A stretch of 43,522 nt of DNA from Virgibacillus salexigens (GCF_014905415.1 NZ_BNEO01000011.1:1-43522), one strand, 5' to 3'; counted from the stretch's first letter, positions 8,431-17,600 are shown. Notes: generated by a model from the sequence alone, not told the origin. A program made the numbers and translations.

Positions 8431-9550
8431 GCTATTCCTCTTACTTGTATCATTTATTTTTCTAGTTGGTTGTATGCAATCTAAGGTGATAGAAAGACAT
8501 GCGATTATCAATTCTTACGGCATAGATGTAGCGAAGAATGGTGAAGGGCAAATCGATTCAACAATCATTGCTTTTCTATTCAATAACCAATCAAATTTAA
8601 CTGAAACAATTACTGGGACAGGAAGCACAGTTAGAGATGCTCGCCAAGATGCTGAAACAAAGGCAATTTATAACTTTTTACCTGGACAAATCCGTTTGAT
8701 CTTGTATGGTAAGGAAGTAGCCGAGAATGGAATTACACCATATTTAAACACATTAGTCCGTGATGCCCGTACATCAGATATGATGTATTCTGCCATTAGC
8801 ACAAAAACTGCAAAAGAGGTGCTTTTAACGAAACAAGAAGTCACCGGTATTAATGTTGGTCAATATATTCAGGAATTAATTGAAAAGGAAATTACGGAAG
8901 ATAGTATCCCGGATCCTTCGCTACACAAATTAACGCATACATACGAAGATACAGGTAAGGATCCATTCCTGCCTTTAATTGGATTAACTGGAGATAAACC
9001 AGCTTTAAAAGGTATGGCTCTATTACAAGACGGGAAATACGTAGGTGAATTACCGCTGAGTGATGGATTTTTAGTTAATCTGTTTCAAAAAAGAATAAGG
9101 GATAAGCCCTTTCACCTTACCATACCAAGAGATCCTCTTGTAAAATATATTAATAATCCGCAAGAAGAAAAGGAAAACTTTGATATTGACTTATTGGTTA
9201 TCGATGGAAAAAGTAAAACAAAGATAACGGATGTAAACCAACTCCATTTCGAGACAGATGTGAAGCTGAAGGTGAATTTGTACGAGACTTCAGAGTCATT
9301 TAAAATTGAAAGTGAGAAGGTATCAAAAATATTGGAAAAGGAAGTGGAAAAGGAAATCAAACGTCAATATGAGGAACTTCTAATTAACTTGCAAGAGGCA
9401 AATTCAGATCCACTTGGGCTTGGTAATATTTTTAGGAGTAACACAACTGACGGACAATTAACATCAAAAGAATGGCGTAAGAAATTCCCTGAAACAACAG
9501 TTGATTTCAATGTTAATGTAGATCTAATCAATTATGGGAGTATTCAATAA
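8408..9550 (+). CDS. Spore germinant receptor C subunit lipoprotein (Ger(x)C family)
   Basis: GerC subunits are lipoproteins on the outer face of the spore inner membrane and are needed for receptor function. A 21-residue signal peptide ends in the lipobox LVGC (Cys22). The protein then shows the usual three-domain layout, including ISTKTAKEVLLTKQEVTG and a Lys/Glu-rich C-terminal segment (SKILEKEVEKEIKRQYEELL). Length is 380 residues. The ATG at 8408 lies inside the end of the B gene behind CGGAAGGGAG. It is followed by a terminator about 285 nt downstream. The sequence between holds no gene I recognise. Confidence 0.92.
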   Translation: MAVIYQIKLFLLLVSFIFLVGCMQSKVIERHAIINSYGIDVAKNGEGQIDSTIIAFLFNNQSNLTETITGTGSTVRDARQDAETKAIYNFLPGQIRLILYGKEVAENGITPYLNTLVRDARTSDMMYSAISTKTAKEVLLTKQEVTGINVGQYIQELIEKEITEDSIPDPSLHKLTHTYEDTGKDPFLPLIGLTGDKPALKGMALLQDGKYVGELPLSDGFLVNLFQKRIRDKPFHLTIPRDPLVKYINNPQEEKENFDIDLLVIDGKSKTKITDVNQLHFETDVKLKVNLYETSESFKIESEKVSKILEKEVEKEIKRQYEELLINLQEANSDPLGLGNIFRSNTTDGQLTSKEWRKKFPETTVDFNVNVDLINYGSIQ

Positions 9551-9836
9551 ACAAGTGACTTAGATTACTGTCAGTTACTTTAATTTCTATGATGGAATCC
9601 CTCCCAGAAAGGTTAATGTTTTATCCATGTGTATATTTATTTTCCATATGGGATGCCTGTAATGATGCAGGTGGAAGTAAGGAGCCATTCTTCTATTTAC
9701 ATTCGTATTACAGCTTATTTTGTTACGTTAGGAACTATCCTTTCGCCAAATTTTTTAGGACTTTTTTAACTTCCGATGATAAGTATAGTATCCTACCAGG
9801 TTTAATAGTAGGTTCATTATTAAAAAAGAGTCTTTG

Positions 9837-9862
9837 AAAAGCTGATCAGTTGATCAGCTTTT
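9837..9862. terminator. Terminator downstream of the ger operon
   Basis: AAAAGCTGATCA and TGATCAGCTTTT form a 12-bp stem with a minimal GT centre, followed by CTCTTTG. The A and T runs make it potentially bidirectional. Confidence 0.75.
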
Positions 9863-9930
9863 CTCTTTGTTCTTTGCAAGTTTTTCACGACCTTTTGTTC
9901 CTGATGGTTGTTCTAACCAATGCCATTTAG

Positions 9931-10430
9931 GTATTTTAATGGAAAATAGTCACAAAAATATAGGAGCCTTCGAACCTGTTCATATTGGTAAACTTCAAGA
10001 ATATTTACTAAACGATAGTTTATACCCGAAATACAAGTTAAAAATGATGATATACTTCAGTATAAGGGTGCTGCTATTTTTCATGGTCATGATTTACGAA
10101 TTGATACATTAAATGATATGATAATGAGCGGTAAAATTGGGGAAAGGTTTGAAGGAGCCTAGCGTCTTTGATACTACTTATATAAATAGTATCTAGAAAG
10201 CTACTTCAAGGAAAGTAAAAAAATTAGTCCAGAATGTAATCGAAAAAATACAAAAAGACTTAGAAGTTGATGTAATAGGAGTGGGGAGGTCTCTTATACC
10301 AAAAACACTATGATTATTGGAACAGCATAAAAGACAACTGGGAGACAGGACGACAGGACGAAAGGTATATGTTAATACTGATATTAAAGTCTCTACATAT
10401 ACGAACATCGATACAGTTTGGGGCATCTGA
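9931..10430 (+). pseudogene. Decayed Ger(x)C lipoprotein gene
   Basis: Fragments of a GerC protein appear in order but in different frames. These are NIGAFEPVHIGKLQEYLLND (from 9939), then DDILQYKGAAIFHG, then VQNVIEKIQKDLEVDVIGVG, and a shifted copy of the QKHYDYWN..IKDNWE block near 10300-10340. The N-terminal lipoprotein part is missing. The pieces match the orphan GerC at 27373-28563 (SLKPIHIGDIQEFLL, LQYKGAAVFRG) better than the adjacent operon GerC, so this is not a local duplicate of its neighbour. Confidence 0.8.
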
Positions 10431-10498
10431 GGAGCTAAAATTAAAAACTAAAGTGTATTTGGGAGCATATTAGTTAAGTAATTATTAACAATGACTTA

Positions 10499-11950
10499 CT
10501 ATTGTGACTGTTTAGTAAAAATTGATTCTTCATAATCGATATCATAAATATATTTCTCAATGGTAATCTTTCTTTCAGTGTCCATGTTTGTTATAAATTT
10601 AATAAATTGCATCTGCCATTCCATTTCAACCTCCTTTTCCTTTACAAGTGCGGATGATAAATCGACTGTTTCATTCCGTAGTTCCTCATAGAACACCTTT
10701 TTTGCTAAAATTGCCAGTTCAATATCGCCAAAAGTACTAAAAAGTGCTTCATATTCAATGGCCAACAAACAATCGGCATTCAGCATATCGATATAATCAT
10801 AAAGGGAATGGAAATTTTTCCGAATTATTTCAACTTTATCCGTTATTTTGTCATAACCCATGACTTTTTCAATTAATAATCGAAAGTGATTATCACTCAT
10901 TCTATCAGAGGCTTTGAATGTAGTTACAATGGATTTTGGTTTCAATTCTTTTTCCATGATAATCAGCGTTTGTAATTTATCATGATTGACAGCGTTTATA
11001 ATCGTTTGTATCAGATCAGCCCCACAATGTTTCAAATAATTTTTCATTTTAGGTTCGTTTATATTTAAGTCATAATCTAATTGGTCAATTGCTTTGTGAA
11101 TAATGGAATGAATCTGAGAATCATTCGTTTCAGTGAACAGAAGATATAGTTGCTTGTATTGATTTGCGGAGATTATCAATTGATTAGCATTCCCTCCTGA
11201 TAGAATAGAAAAAACCGCATTATTGAATGTTAACCTAAATATATTGAAGAGTTCTATACGGTAATCAAACCTGCATATTTTTCCATAGTTAATTAAAATT
11301 TTTTGAAGATCCTCTTGATTGAATAAATGGCATAATTCTGTTTCCATTTTCAAACGTGTTAAATATTGCTTTAGATAAAAAACCCCCTGAATACTCATAT
11401 CATCGACCGCTAAAGGATAATCAATGCTTGCCATAGTATTATGAGCGTCAAATATAATGTCGTATTTCCTTAGAAACACGGGTACGGATTCTTCGATGGA
11501 CACGTTATAGGCTTCTACTGCCACATCCAATTTATTATTGTTGATTTCTTTGTAAAGTTGTTCTGTTTCCTTGAAACACTGCCGAACCAGCCCTACTCCT
11601 TTTTCATAAACTCTTCTCACTTTTACCGTTTTTAAATACGTAATTGCCTTTTTAGGATCATCAAACTGAAACGTATAAGCATCTATGGCATACAAAATAG
11701 AAGCAAAGATACTTTCTGCGGTATCAGAGCTCACGGAGGAACTTTCCCCTTGGGTATAACGTCCAATCAAATCTTTCAGAATAAGCATTAATTGGTTTTG
11801 TATGTTGTATACCTCTTTGTCAGTTAGCATACCTATTTGTAATGCATCATTCAAAAGTGATATCGTATACTGGTTTTGTGATAAATGACTTTTTTTAACA
11901 TTTTCAAGTGACACTAACGGTTTAGTATGATTGGGCTTTTCTGATTGCAT
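10499..11950 (-). CDS. DUF6179-like protein of unknown function
   Basis: This is a 483-residue, predominantly helical soluble protein with no signal peptide and no catalytic motif I can name. Blocks such as TAESIFASILYAIDAY, YNVSIEESVPVFLRKYDIIF and HNTMASIDYPLAVDDMSIQG are what I recall from clostridial proteins in DUF6179, so the family name comes from memory and needs an HMM check. The ATG at 11950 overlaps the upstream gene's stop codon (ATTAATG context), so the two are translated as a coupled pair. Composition is Asn/Ile/Lys-rich like its partner. The gene is intact. Confidence 0.65.
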   Translation of the reverse strand: MQSEKPNHTKPLVSLENVKKSHLSQNQYTISLLNDALQIGMLTDKEVYNIQNQLMLILKDLIGRYTQGESSSVSSDTAESIFASILYAIDAYTFQFDDPKKAITYLKTVKVRRVYEKGVGLVRQCFKETEQLYKEINNNKLDVAVEAYNVSIEESVPVFLRKYDIIFDAHNTMASIDYPLAVDDMSIQGVFYLKQYLTRLKMETELCHLFNQEDLQKILINYGKICRFDYRIELFNIFRLTFNNAVFSILSGGNANQLIISANQYKQLYLLFTETNDSQIHSIIHKAIDQLDYDLNINEPKMKNYLKHCGADLIQTIINAVNHDKLQTLIIMEKELKPKSIVTTFKASDRMSDNHFRLLIEKVMGYDKITDKVEIIRKNFHSLYDYIDMLNADCLLAIEYEALFSTFGDIELAILAKKVFYEELRNETVDLSSALVKEKEVEMEWQMQFIKFITNMDTERKITIEKYIYDIDYEESIFTKQSQ

Positions 11951-12426
11951 TAATGTTCATCCCTTTCAAGCAAATGTATTCTAAAATTGACATCCCTTCT
12001 GAACTGTTCCGCAAACTCTTCAAGTTTGCTTTTCAAAAATTCCATAGATCCTTTGCAAGTACCATCATAGTAATTCTTGATAATACTAATCAGCAGGGAA
12101 TCCCCTATCATGTCGTCAGTCTCATTTTTTAGATAATGAAATACCTCTAGTAGTTCATTTAATGTTAATGCAAAATTTTCATTCTCAATATAAGGAGAAG
12201 TGCAAAAAACCTCCGATAATTCTTTAAACACTTCAACCCCTAATTCCACACGACCATAGCTTTGTAATACCCGTTCTCTGACGGTCACCATCTCTTTAAT
12301 TTCATCGCGAGTTAGTTCTAGACCATACTCTTTTGTCTTTTGATTTATATTCAATAGTTCGTCTGTATATTTTTCCAGCATAAAGGAATCGATCGAACCC
12401 AACAAACGAGGTAAAAACATATGCAT
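11950..12426 (-). CDS. DUF6323-like protein of unknown function
   Basis: The 158-residue helical protein (MHMFLPRLLGSIDSFMLEKY.., ..GLELTRDEIKEMVTVRERVL..) is the first gene of a two-gene operon with the DUF6179-like protein. I recall DUF6323 proteins as small partners encoded next to DUF6179 in Clostridia. Their function is unknown. The start at 12426 is preferred over the ATG at 12459 because GGAAGG lies 5 nt upstream of it. The stop overlaps the next start. A near-consensus promoter sits upstream. Confidence 0.6.
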   Translation of the reverse strand: MHMFLPRLLGSIDSFMLEKYTDELLNINQKTKEYGLELTRDEIKEMVTVRERVLQSYGRVELGVEVFKELSEVFCTSPYIENENFALTLNELLEVFHYLKNETDDMIGDSLLISIIKNYYDGTCKGSMEFLKSKLEEFAEQFRRDVNFRIHLLERDEH

Positions 12427-12502
12427 TCCATCCTTCCAAAAAATTCTTCTTGTTGACAAACAATAAAAAATATGATATAATTAAATATTAACATTATTAT
12501 AT

Positions 12503-12531
12503 ATTATAGTTTTCTATCCACTGATTGTCAA
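12503..12531 (-). promoter_or_regulatory. Consensus-like sigma-A promoter of the DUF6323/DUF6179 operon
   Basis: Read on the minus strand it is TTGACA, a 17-nt spacer, then TATAAT: perfect -35 and -10 hexamers with ideal spacing. About 75 nt of AT-rich leader precede the start codon. It suggests strong vegetative expression unless a repressor acts. Confidence 0.85.
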
Positions 12532-12576
12532 TTTTTATTTTGATAAGGCTTTAACTCTTTCGCATGGAGATTCTCC

Positions 12577-12897
12577 CTGATTCATAGTGATCGTGGGTAT
12601 CAATACACCTCGGAAGCTTTTAGACGAAGGATAGATACCGCAGGGATGACACACAGTATGTCACGTATAGATAATGGGCCTATGGAATCTTTTTGGGGAA
12701 CGCTTAAATGTGAGAAGTATTATCTACATAAGTTTAAGACGTTTGAAGATCTATCCTTTGCGATCGATGATTACATTCGATTTTATAATCATGAACGATA
12801 TCAACAACGACTAATGGCCTTAACCCTATCGAATATAGAACGAAAGCCGCTTAAGTCATTTTTATTATTTTCATTGTCTACTTGACAGGGGTCTGTT
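12577..12897 (+). pseudogene. IS3-family (IS150-like) transposase remnant with right end
   Basis: The fragment encodes LIHSDRGYQYTSEAFRRRI, then SMSRIDNGPMESFWGTLKCE and FAIDDYIRFYNHERYQQRL, the C-terminal DDE region of an IS3-family OrfB. A one-base shift at about 12813 moves the standard ending NGLNPIEYRTKAA into another frame (stop 12852-12854). The sequence from there to about 12897 (TTTCATTGTCTACTTGACAG then GGGTCTGTTCA) resembles the right end of such elements. The left three quarters are absent. Confidence 0.82.
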
Positions 12898-13539
12898 CAA
12901 ATGACTGGCTGACCATCTAATACGATCGGGCGCTTTTATTGATGATTCAAAAAAGTATTACTTTGGAATTAGTGGATAAACTGACATTTTATTTAATAAA
13001 TTTTTTATTTTATATAAAACTTGGCGGTGTTAAAAATACTGTAATATTTTTAGCTGGGGGATTCTAATGCCGTTCCTTCGGTGTAGTCGTTTTAACAGCT
13101 ACCGGTATGACAGCATTTTTATTAAGTTAAAAAACAGTCATTGGATTATTGATATAGGACGTCACATCATTAAGAAGAATTTCTTTATGTATTGTTGCAT
13201 AAAGGGGTTCTTTTTTTACTTTTTAAACCCAAACTTACAAGGAGTACAGCTGTTAAAAAACAAAAAACCTCGTATTAACCTCTTCTTATGTTCTAGTAGT
13301 GGTTTTGCTGAATGGTATGCACAGAACCCCGAGGACTTAGTTTAATCTTATACTGAAGATGAAATCAGTGAATTTCTGTCAACCTTTATCCGTTTACTAA
13401 TAATAATCTCTGTTACTACACAGATATATATTATATTGGATATTACTACGTAATGAGATTTAGCTTTAAAGATGTAATGTAACTACTTGACATTTTTGCA
13501 GGCTGTTTTTAATACAAATCTTGGTAGAGGTGATGAAAA
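12898..13539. other. Intergenic stretch without a recognised gene
   Basis: About 640 AT-rich bases separate the IS3 end from cwlJ. An ORF at 13067-13345 has a GGGGG-type ribosome site but a product of odd composition that I cannot place. I do not call it. A copy of the short CGGGCGC motif lies at about 12926. Confidence 0.5.
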
Positions 13540-13980
13540 GTGACGAGAGTAAAATATAGAGATAGTGACATTGATTTAATTGCACGGATGATGCGAGCAG
13601 AGGCTGTGGGTGAAGGGCGACTAGGGATGCTGATGGTTGGGAACGTTATTGTAAATCGAGCAGTAGTTGATTGTTTAGATTTTAAGGATTTAAGAACCAT
13701 TCGGGATGTAATTTTTCATGTTCAAGGTGGAAATTACTCTTTCGAAGCAGTACAAAAAGGTAGTTTATTTTATAGTCCAGCTAGAGATATAGAGAGAAGA
13801 TTGGCACGACAAGTAGTAAAGTATTGGAGGCAACATCCTTCTAAGTATGCTCTTTGGTATTTTAATCCGTACGGTTCGTGCCCACCTTCATGGTATAATC
13901 AACCATTTGCAGGACAATATAAACAACATTGTTATTATGAGCCACAGGCTAATACATGCGAAAGTGCTTATAGGTATTAA
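13540..13980 (+). CDS. cwlJ: Spore cortex-lytic enzyme CwlJ
   Basis: CwlJ hydrolyses muramic-delta-lactam cortex peptidoglycan during germination, including Ca-DPA triggered germination. The 146-residue protein has the SleB/CwlJ catalytic domain without signal peptide or binding domain, as in CwlJ of B. subtilis (142 aa). The catalytic Glu is in RMMRAEAVGEG (E21). The ending PSWYNQPFAGQYKQHCYYEP closely follows B. subtilis CwlJ. The GTG start has AGAGGTGA 6 nt upstream. In B. subtilis and many relatives gerQ, needed for CwlJ localisation, is next door. No gerQ is visible here. Confidence 0.92.
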   Translation: MTRVKYRDSDIDLIARMMRAEAVGEGRLGMLMVGNVIVNRAVVDCLDFKDLRTIRDVIFHVQGGNYSFEAVQKGSLFYSPARDIERRLARQVVKYWRQHPSKYALWYFNPYGSCPPSWYNQPFAGQYKQHCYYEPQANTCESAYRY

Positions 13981-14044
13981 AGAAAGCTTGTCGACAGTTG
14001 TTGCCTGTTCTTCAACTAACGTGTCATTAATAAGCTATACAAAT

Positions 14045-14078
14045 CAAAAAGCTTGGGTTTTTTACCTCAAGCTTTTTT
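14045..14078 (+). terminator. Terminator of cwlJ
   Basis: AAAAAGCTTG pairs with CAAGCTTTTTT around a T-rich loop, 65 nt after the cwlJ stop. Confidence 0.8.
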
Positions 14079-14253
14079 GTGTGCAGTTTACATGGATATT
14101 TTTGTTTTTAATTTCCATGTTATAATTTTGGGTTTTTTCCACGTTTTCGGAACTACTTAGTTATAGTTAGTCCCTATTTTATTATCTTACTTAACCTATC
14201 CTGAAAGAGTGTGCAGTACTTATTAAGGTTTGCGCTCCCCTTATAAGGAAGAT

Positions 14254-14610
14254 CTACGCAGGAGATTTTTGGATTCTATCACTTTGTAGCAGCCATCTAT
14301 GATGTACGATTTCAGTTACTCCTAAGACAAGTGCAGTAAGAAAAGCGCCAAAAAATGTAACAATGGTGTTTTGGAAGAAAAGTGAAACAAAGTAAACAAT
14401 AAGTATAGCTGCAATAAAGTCTAAAACAAGACTGAGCCAAAATGTATTTTTAGTTAATAATAAAGCTTCCATAGCATGGCCTATTACAGCAAGTGTGATA
14501 CCTACAATAATTGGTTGATGGAAAGCAGAATAGTTAACATTAGGGAAAATTAAATCTGAAAACACTACCATTGTTGGGCATACAATTAATTTAATTATTA
14601 AAGCAATCAT
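14254..14610 (-). CDS. DUF2512 (YndM-like) integral membrane protein
   Basis: The 118-residue protein has four predicted membrane helices (ALIIKLIVCPTMVVFSDLIF, IIVGITLAVIGHAMEALLL, FWLSLVLDFIAAILIVYFVS and a fourth ending at VTEIVHHRWLL). This is the DUF2512/YndM layout of spore-formers, with the conserved H-A-x-E in helix 2. Function is unknown. The start follows GGGAGGT with a 6-nt gap. It is monocistronic and convergent with cwlJ. Confidence 0.8.
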   Translation of the reverse strand: MIALIIKLIVCPTMVVFSDLIFPNVNYSAFHQPIIVGITLAVIGHAMEALLLTKNTFWLSLVLDFIAAILIVYFVSLFFQNTIVTFFGAFLTALVLGVTEIVHHRWLLQSDRIQKSPA

Positions 14611-14803
14611 AAAATTACCTCCCTTTTATATAGCTTGCACAACTAATTCGAATTTATGTCTAAACAAACTAAGACAACAACTTTAAAAACATAATATTTC
14701 CACCAATATAAGAGTTAGCAAAAGTGAAATCAACTCGTAAAAGTCCAATCATACTAACTCAGTTTTCATAAAGTATTATATATAATTAAAGGTGGTGTTT
14801 TTA

Positions 14804-14947
14804 ATGAGCGCTGGAGGATACGGTTCAGGTTTTGCTCTGGTTGTTGTTTTATTTATCTTATTAATTATTGTAGGTGCTGGTGGTTTTGCTGGTGGAGCAG
14901 GATATGGTGGCGGCTATAGCGGTGGCTATGGCGGAGGATTCTGGTAG
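14804..14947 (+). CDS. YjcZ-family small sporulation membrane protein (47 aa)
   Basis: It opens MSAGGYGSGFALVVVLFILL. One hydrophobic helix follows a Gly/Tyr-rich head, and a Gly/Tyr tail (GGGYSGGYGGGFW) completes it. YjcZ-type proteins are tiny sporulation-associated membrane proteins. The family usually ends near the helix, so the Gly-rich tail is longer than typical. AAAGGTGGTG lies 7 nt upstream of the ATG, and a terminator follows 14 nt after the stop. Confidence 0.75.
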   Translation: MSAGGYGSGFALVVVLFILLIIVGAGGFAGGAGYGGGYSGGYGGGFW

Positions 14948-14960
14948 TAAGCAAACTGTA

Positions 14961-14992
14961 GGGACAGACGTCTTCCGTCTGTTCTTTTACTT
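14961..14992 (+). terminator. Terminator of the YjcZ-family gene
   Basis: GACAGACG and CGTCTGTTC pair around TCTTC, followed by TTTTACTTT. Confidence 0.75.
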
Positions 14993-15090
14993 TAACTAAT
15001 TAATAATCATCATAAAAGTGTTTATAGAATAACTTCCCTATTTATGGACCTTTTCCTGTTAACCTTCTTTCTTTTCTTACGCTTTATACA

Positions 15091-15128
15091 GTAGAGCCAA
15101 AATGGTTAGGTCATCCTTTTGGCTCTAC
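15091..15128 (-). terminator. Inverted repeat after the DUF1657 gene
   Basis: GTAGAGCCAAAA and TTTTGGCTCTAC form a perfect 12-bp stem 6 nt beyond the minus-strand stop. The T tract is weak, but the position fits a terminator. Confidence 0.6.
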
Positions 15129-15133
15129 GTGAG

Positions 15134-15340
15134 TTATTGTTGTTTATACTGTGGCTCTTCTTGCTCAATTTGTTGAACCCTTGGAGAAATGCTATCAACA
15201 ATTGCTTGTGTTTTTTCAGCAGCATCTTGATAAAGTTGTTTTGCCTGTTGGTTTTCAGTACCCAGTGCAAAAGTCTCGAAACTAGCTTGTGCACTTTTTA
15301 GTCCTGCTAAAGTTTGTTTAACATCACTTACTACAGTCAC
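15134..15340 (-). CDS. DUF1657 family protein (68 aa)
   Basis: It opens MTVVSDVKQTLAGLKSAQAS and continues TFALGTENQQAKQLYQDAAE, the DUF1657 pattern: small amphipathic helical proteins restricted to spore-formers and often found near spoVA or coat genes. The function is unknown. The GTG start at 15340 has AGGAGGGAT 3-8 nt upstream. The gene is divergent from the Mn catalase. Confidence 0.88.
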   Translation of the reverse strand: MTVVSDVKQTLAGLKSAQASFETFALGTENQQAKQLYQDAAEKTQAIVDSISPRVQQIEQEEPQYKQQ

Positions 15341-15531
15341 AAGATCCCTCCTTTTACTTAGAATTCAACGCAACTATAGTATGGCAGAAAACACCCTTTT
15401 TAATATTTCCAATTTAAACCCGTTGCAGGTTTAATTGTCGGTATACCCTATACATAAATTAGCTATTAGGAGAGAAGCTACAAAGGAGTATAAAAAGAAT
15501 AATTTTGATGCAAGTAAAAGGAGGACTTTTT

Positions 15532-16410
15532 ATGTTTAGACATATAAAAGAGTTACAATATAATGCCAAACCAAGCAAGCCAGACCCCGTTTACGCCAAA
15601 AAGCTTCAGGAAATCCTCGGAGGTCAATTTGGTGAAATAACAGTAATGATGCAGTACCTTTTTCAAGGATGGAACTGTCGAGCAGAGCAAAAATATAAGG
15701 ATATGATATTGGATATTGGAACAGAAGAAATAGCACATGTTGAAATGATCTCTACGATGATCGCTCAATTATTAGATGGGGCTCCAGCTAGGGATCAAGA
15801 TGAGGCAGCAAAAAACCCCGCAGTTGAGGCAGTTCTTGGTGGAATGAATCCGCAACATGTTATTGTTTCAGGATTAGGGGCAACTCCAACCGATAGTGCA
15901 GGATATCCATGGAATTCGAGATATACAATTTCCAGTGGAAACTTGTTGGCTGATTTTAGAGCGAATTTAAATGCTGAATCTCAGGGCCGTCTACAAGTTG
16001 TACGACTTTATGAGTCAACGACGGATCCAGGAGTAAGGGATATGTTATCCTTCTTAATAGCAAGAGATACAATGCACCAAAATCAGTGGATGGCAGCAAT
16101 TGAAGAGCTAGAACAAAACCAGAAAGCAATTGTTCCAAGTACATTTCCACAAAGTTTGGAAAAACAAGAAGTATCTTATTCATTTATGAATTTCTCAAAC
16201 GGGGAAGATAGTGCACAAGGAAGATGGGCAAGTGGTAAGACAATGGACAAACAAGGTAATTTTGAATATATTGCAGAACCCAAAGCGATGGGACAAGTAC
16301 CACAGCTATCCCAAGCGCCAGCTTATATTCATAATAGTCCCGATCCAAGTAAGCCTACTCCTCCACAAATCGAATCTTCTGCCTATGAGGAACAGGATAT
16401 GAATAGTTAA
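15532..16410 (+). CDS. Manganese catalase (YdbD/CotJC-type)
   Basis: The di-manganese enzyme disproportionates H2O2. Ligand positions read well: E35 (GGQFGE), E66 and H69 (GTEEIAHVEM), E149 (NLNAESQGRL) and H182 (ARDTMHQNQW), matching the E-E-H-E-H set of known Mn catalases. Length is 292 residues with a Pro-rich tail (DPSKPTPPQ). In Bacillus such enzymes are typical spore or coat proteins, which fits the neighbourhood. The ATG at 15532 follows AAAAGGAGG. An upstream in-frame ATG at 15505 lacks a good site. A terminator follows at once. Confidence 0.93.
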   Translation: MFRHIKELQYNAKPSKPDPVYAKKLQEILGGQFGEITVMMQYLFQGWNCRAEQKYKDMILDIGTEEIAHVEMISTMIAQLLDGAPARDQDEAAKNPAVEAVLGGMNPQHVIVSGLGATPTDSAGYPWNSRYTISSGNLLADFRANLNAESQGRLQVVRLYESTTDPGVRDMLSFLIARDTMHQNQWMAAIEELEQNQKAIVPSTFPQSLEKQEVSYSFMNFSNGEDSAQGRWASGKTMDKQGNFEYIAEPKAMGQVPQLSQAPAYIHNSPDPSKPTPPQIESSAYEEQDMNS

Positions 16411-16413
16411 ACT

Positions 16414-16441
16414 AAAAAACCCGCAATTATGTGGGTTTTTT
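16414..16441 (+). terminator. Terminator of the Mn catalase gene
   Basis: AAAAAACCCGC pairs with GTGGGTTTTTT around AATTAT, starting 4 nt after the stop. Confidence 0.9.
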
Positions 16442-17040
16442 AGTTGCATTTTTATTAGATAGAGAAGTATTAGTGGTTTTCTTTTTAATCTAAACGTTTT
16501 GGTGGACGATCTTTGTGCGATTGCAGATCAACTTCAAGAGAAAGGTTTTGTTGATATTTCTATGCAATAAATAATATATAAAAAAATAACTCCCTTACTT
16601 AAACTTGATAGCATAACGCAAAACTCCTATGGATTGGTGTGAATCCGATACCAACAATAATAACTTGTACATTATTTTTAAAGGTTATTATGAGGAAAAA
16701 TTTTGGGTAAGGGTTTATGTGTTATAAGGATTTTGTAAAGATAAAGAGAGACAAGGAATCCGTGATAGATATTATAAAGATGTTCAGAATAAATTTATGC
16801 AAAAAAATTTGTTACCTAAAAAGCGTAAATTGGTTACCAGAAAAAAATTAATAATATAATTCGTCCTTAGGCAAAGGCTGTTGCAATATAGTACTATATA
16901 TTACGATTATACTTCATTTTATTTTCACCCAAACATCCCCCTCTTCCTTTGAAGAGGGGAAATTTCCTTCCATTGGTAATACACGAAAAACCTCCAGTGA
17001 GTGAGAACTTTTTAATGCATAAAAAATCCAATATATAGTT
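16442..17040. other. Intergenic stretch with short gene relics and one hairpin
   Basis: A fragment at about 16496-16570 reads NVLVDDLCAIADQLQEKGFV then a stop, like the C-terminus of a small protein I cannot name. A Lys/Arg-rich frame near 16720-16855 (..KIKRDKESVIDIIKMFRIN..) has no ribosome site. Neither is called. The strong hairpin at 16938-16959 is listed separately. Confidence 0.45.
16938..16959. repeat. CCCCTCTTC hairpin
   Basis: CCCCTCTTC, a CTTT loop, then GAAGAGGGG: a perfect 9-bp stem, A-rich rather than T-rich on the plus-strand 3' side. It is of the same type as the hairpins at 18.0-18.4 kb. Confidence 0.7.
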
Positions 17041-17354
17041 CTACATTGACAAAGCCTTTCGGGCAAGCTTCATATCGTTTTGTAGAAGTTTATTTAAATC
17101 GTAAGAAAGGCCATTATTATACATGTATTCGAAAATACGTCATGACAGCTTACCGTTTTATTTAATTGCCTCTTAAAAACTTTCCTTAGTGTAGGTGTAG
17201 CCGTTTCTGTAATGGCAACCCCGTAGTTTCGAACAGCTGCTTTTGCAAGGCCTAACAAATCCCCTGCCAAGAAACTATCATCTATTCGATATTCACTTGA
17301 TTCTCCTGGAAGAGGTGAATACGGATAAAATTTTAAAAGTTCCCTTAAATTCAT
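17041..17354 (-). pseudogene. Coat-F domain spore coat protein, frameshifted
   Basis: The N-terminus (MNLRELLKFYPYSPLPGESS) leads into SFLAGDLLGLAKAAVRNYGV and AITETATPTLRKVFKRQLN, the helical coat-F (CotF/YhcQ-like) pattern. At about 17143-17150 the frame breaks. The next frame continues exactly as expected with FEYMYNNGLSYDLNKLLQND and MKLARKALSM to a stop at 17041-17043. The start follows GAGGAGTTAG. One indel separates it from an intact ~104-residue protein. Confidence 0.78.
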
Positions 17355-17570
17355 TTCTAACTCCTCGATGGTCTGAAGATAAATATTATTTAGCTTATTA
17401 TCATTGATCCCCTCCTTTTTTTAAATTAAACCAATTGATTAGAAATGCAACTAATTCATGAATTGCAAGTGTTTGTAGATAGTGAGGCATAACACATATC
17501 CCTTTTTTTTCATATTCACAGCTATTGTATGATTTAAGGGGAAATTGGGTACTTAACTATACAAAAATAA

Positions 17571-17600
17571 AAAATACCCTATCAAATGATAGGGTATTTT
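17571..17600 (-). terminator. Terminator of the Gln-rich gene
   Basis: AAAATACCCTATC and GATAGGGTATTTT form a 13-bp perfect stem with an AAAT loop. On the minus strand it runs into TTTTTATTTTTG, so it serves the upstream Gln-rich gene. Confidence 0.85.

Noticed and set aside
9589-9837. 82-codon ORF after the ger operon
   Set aside because: Aromatic and Cys-rich chance-like product that runs into the terminator, with no ribosome site.
13067-13345. 92-codon ORF upstream of cwlJ
   Set aside because: The product composition is odd (runs of Phe, scattered Cys), with no family resemblance. The ribosome site is only a G run, so it is left as unassigned intergenic sequence.
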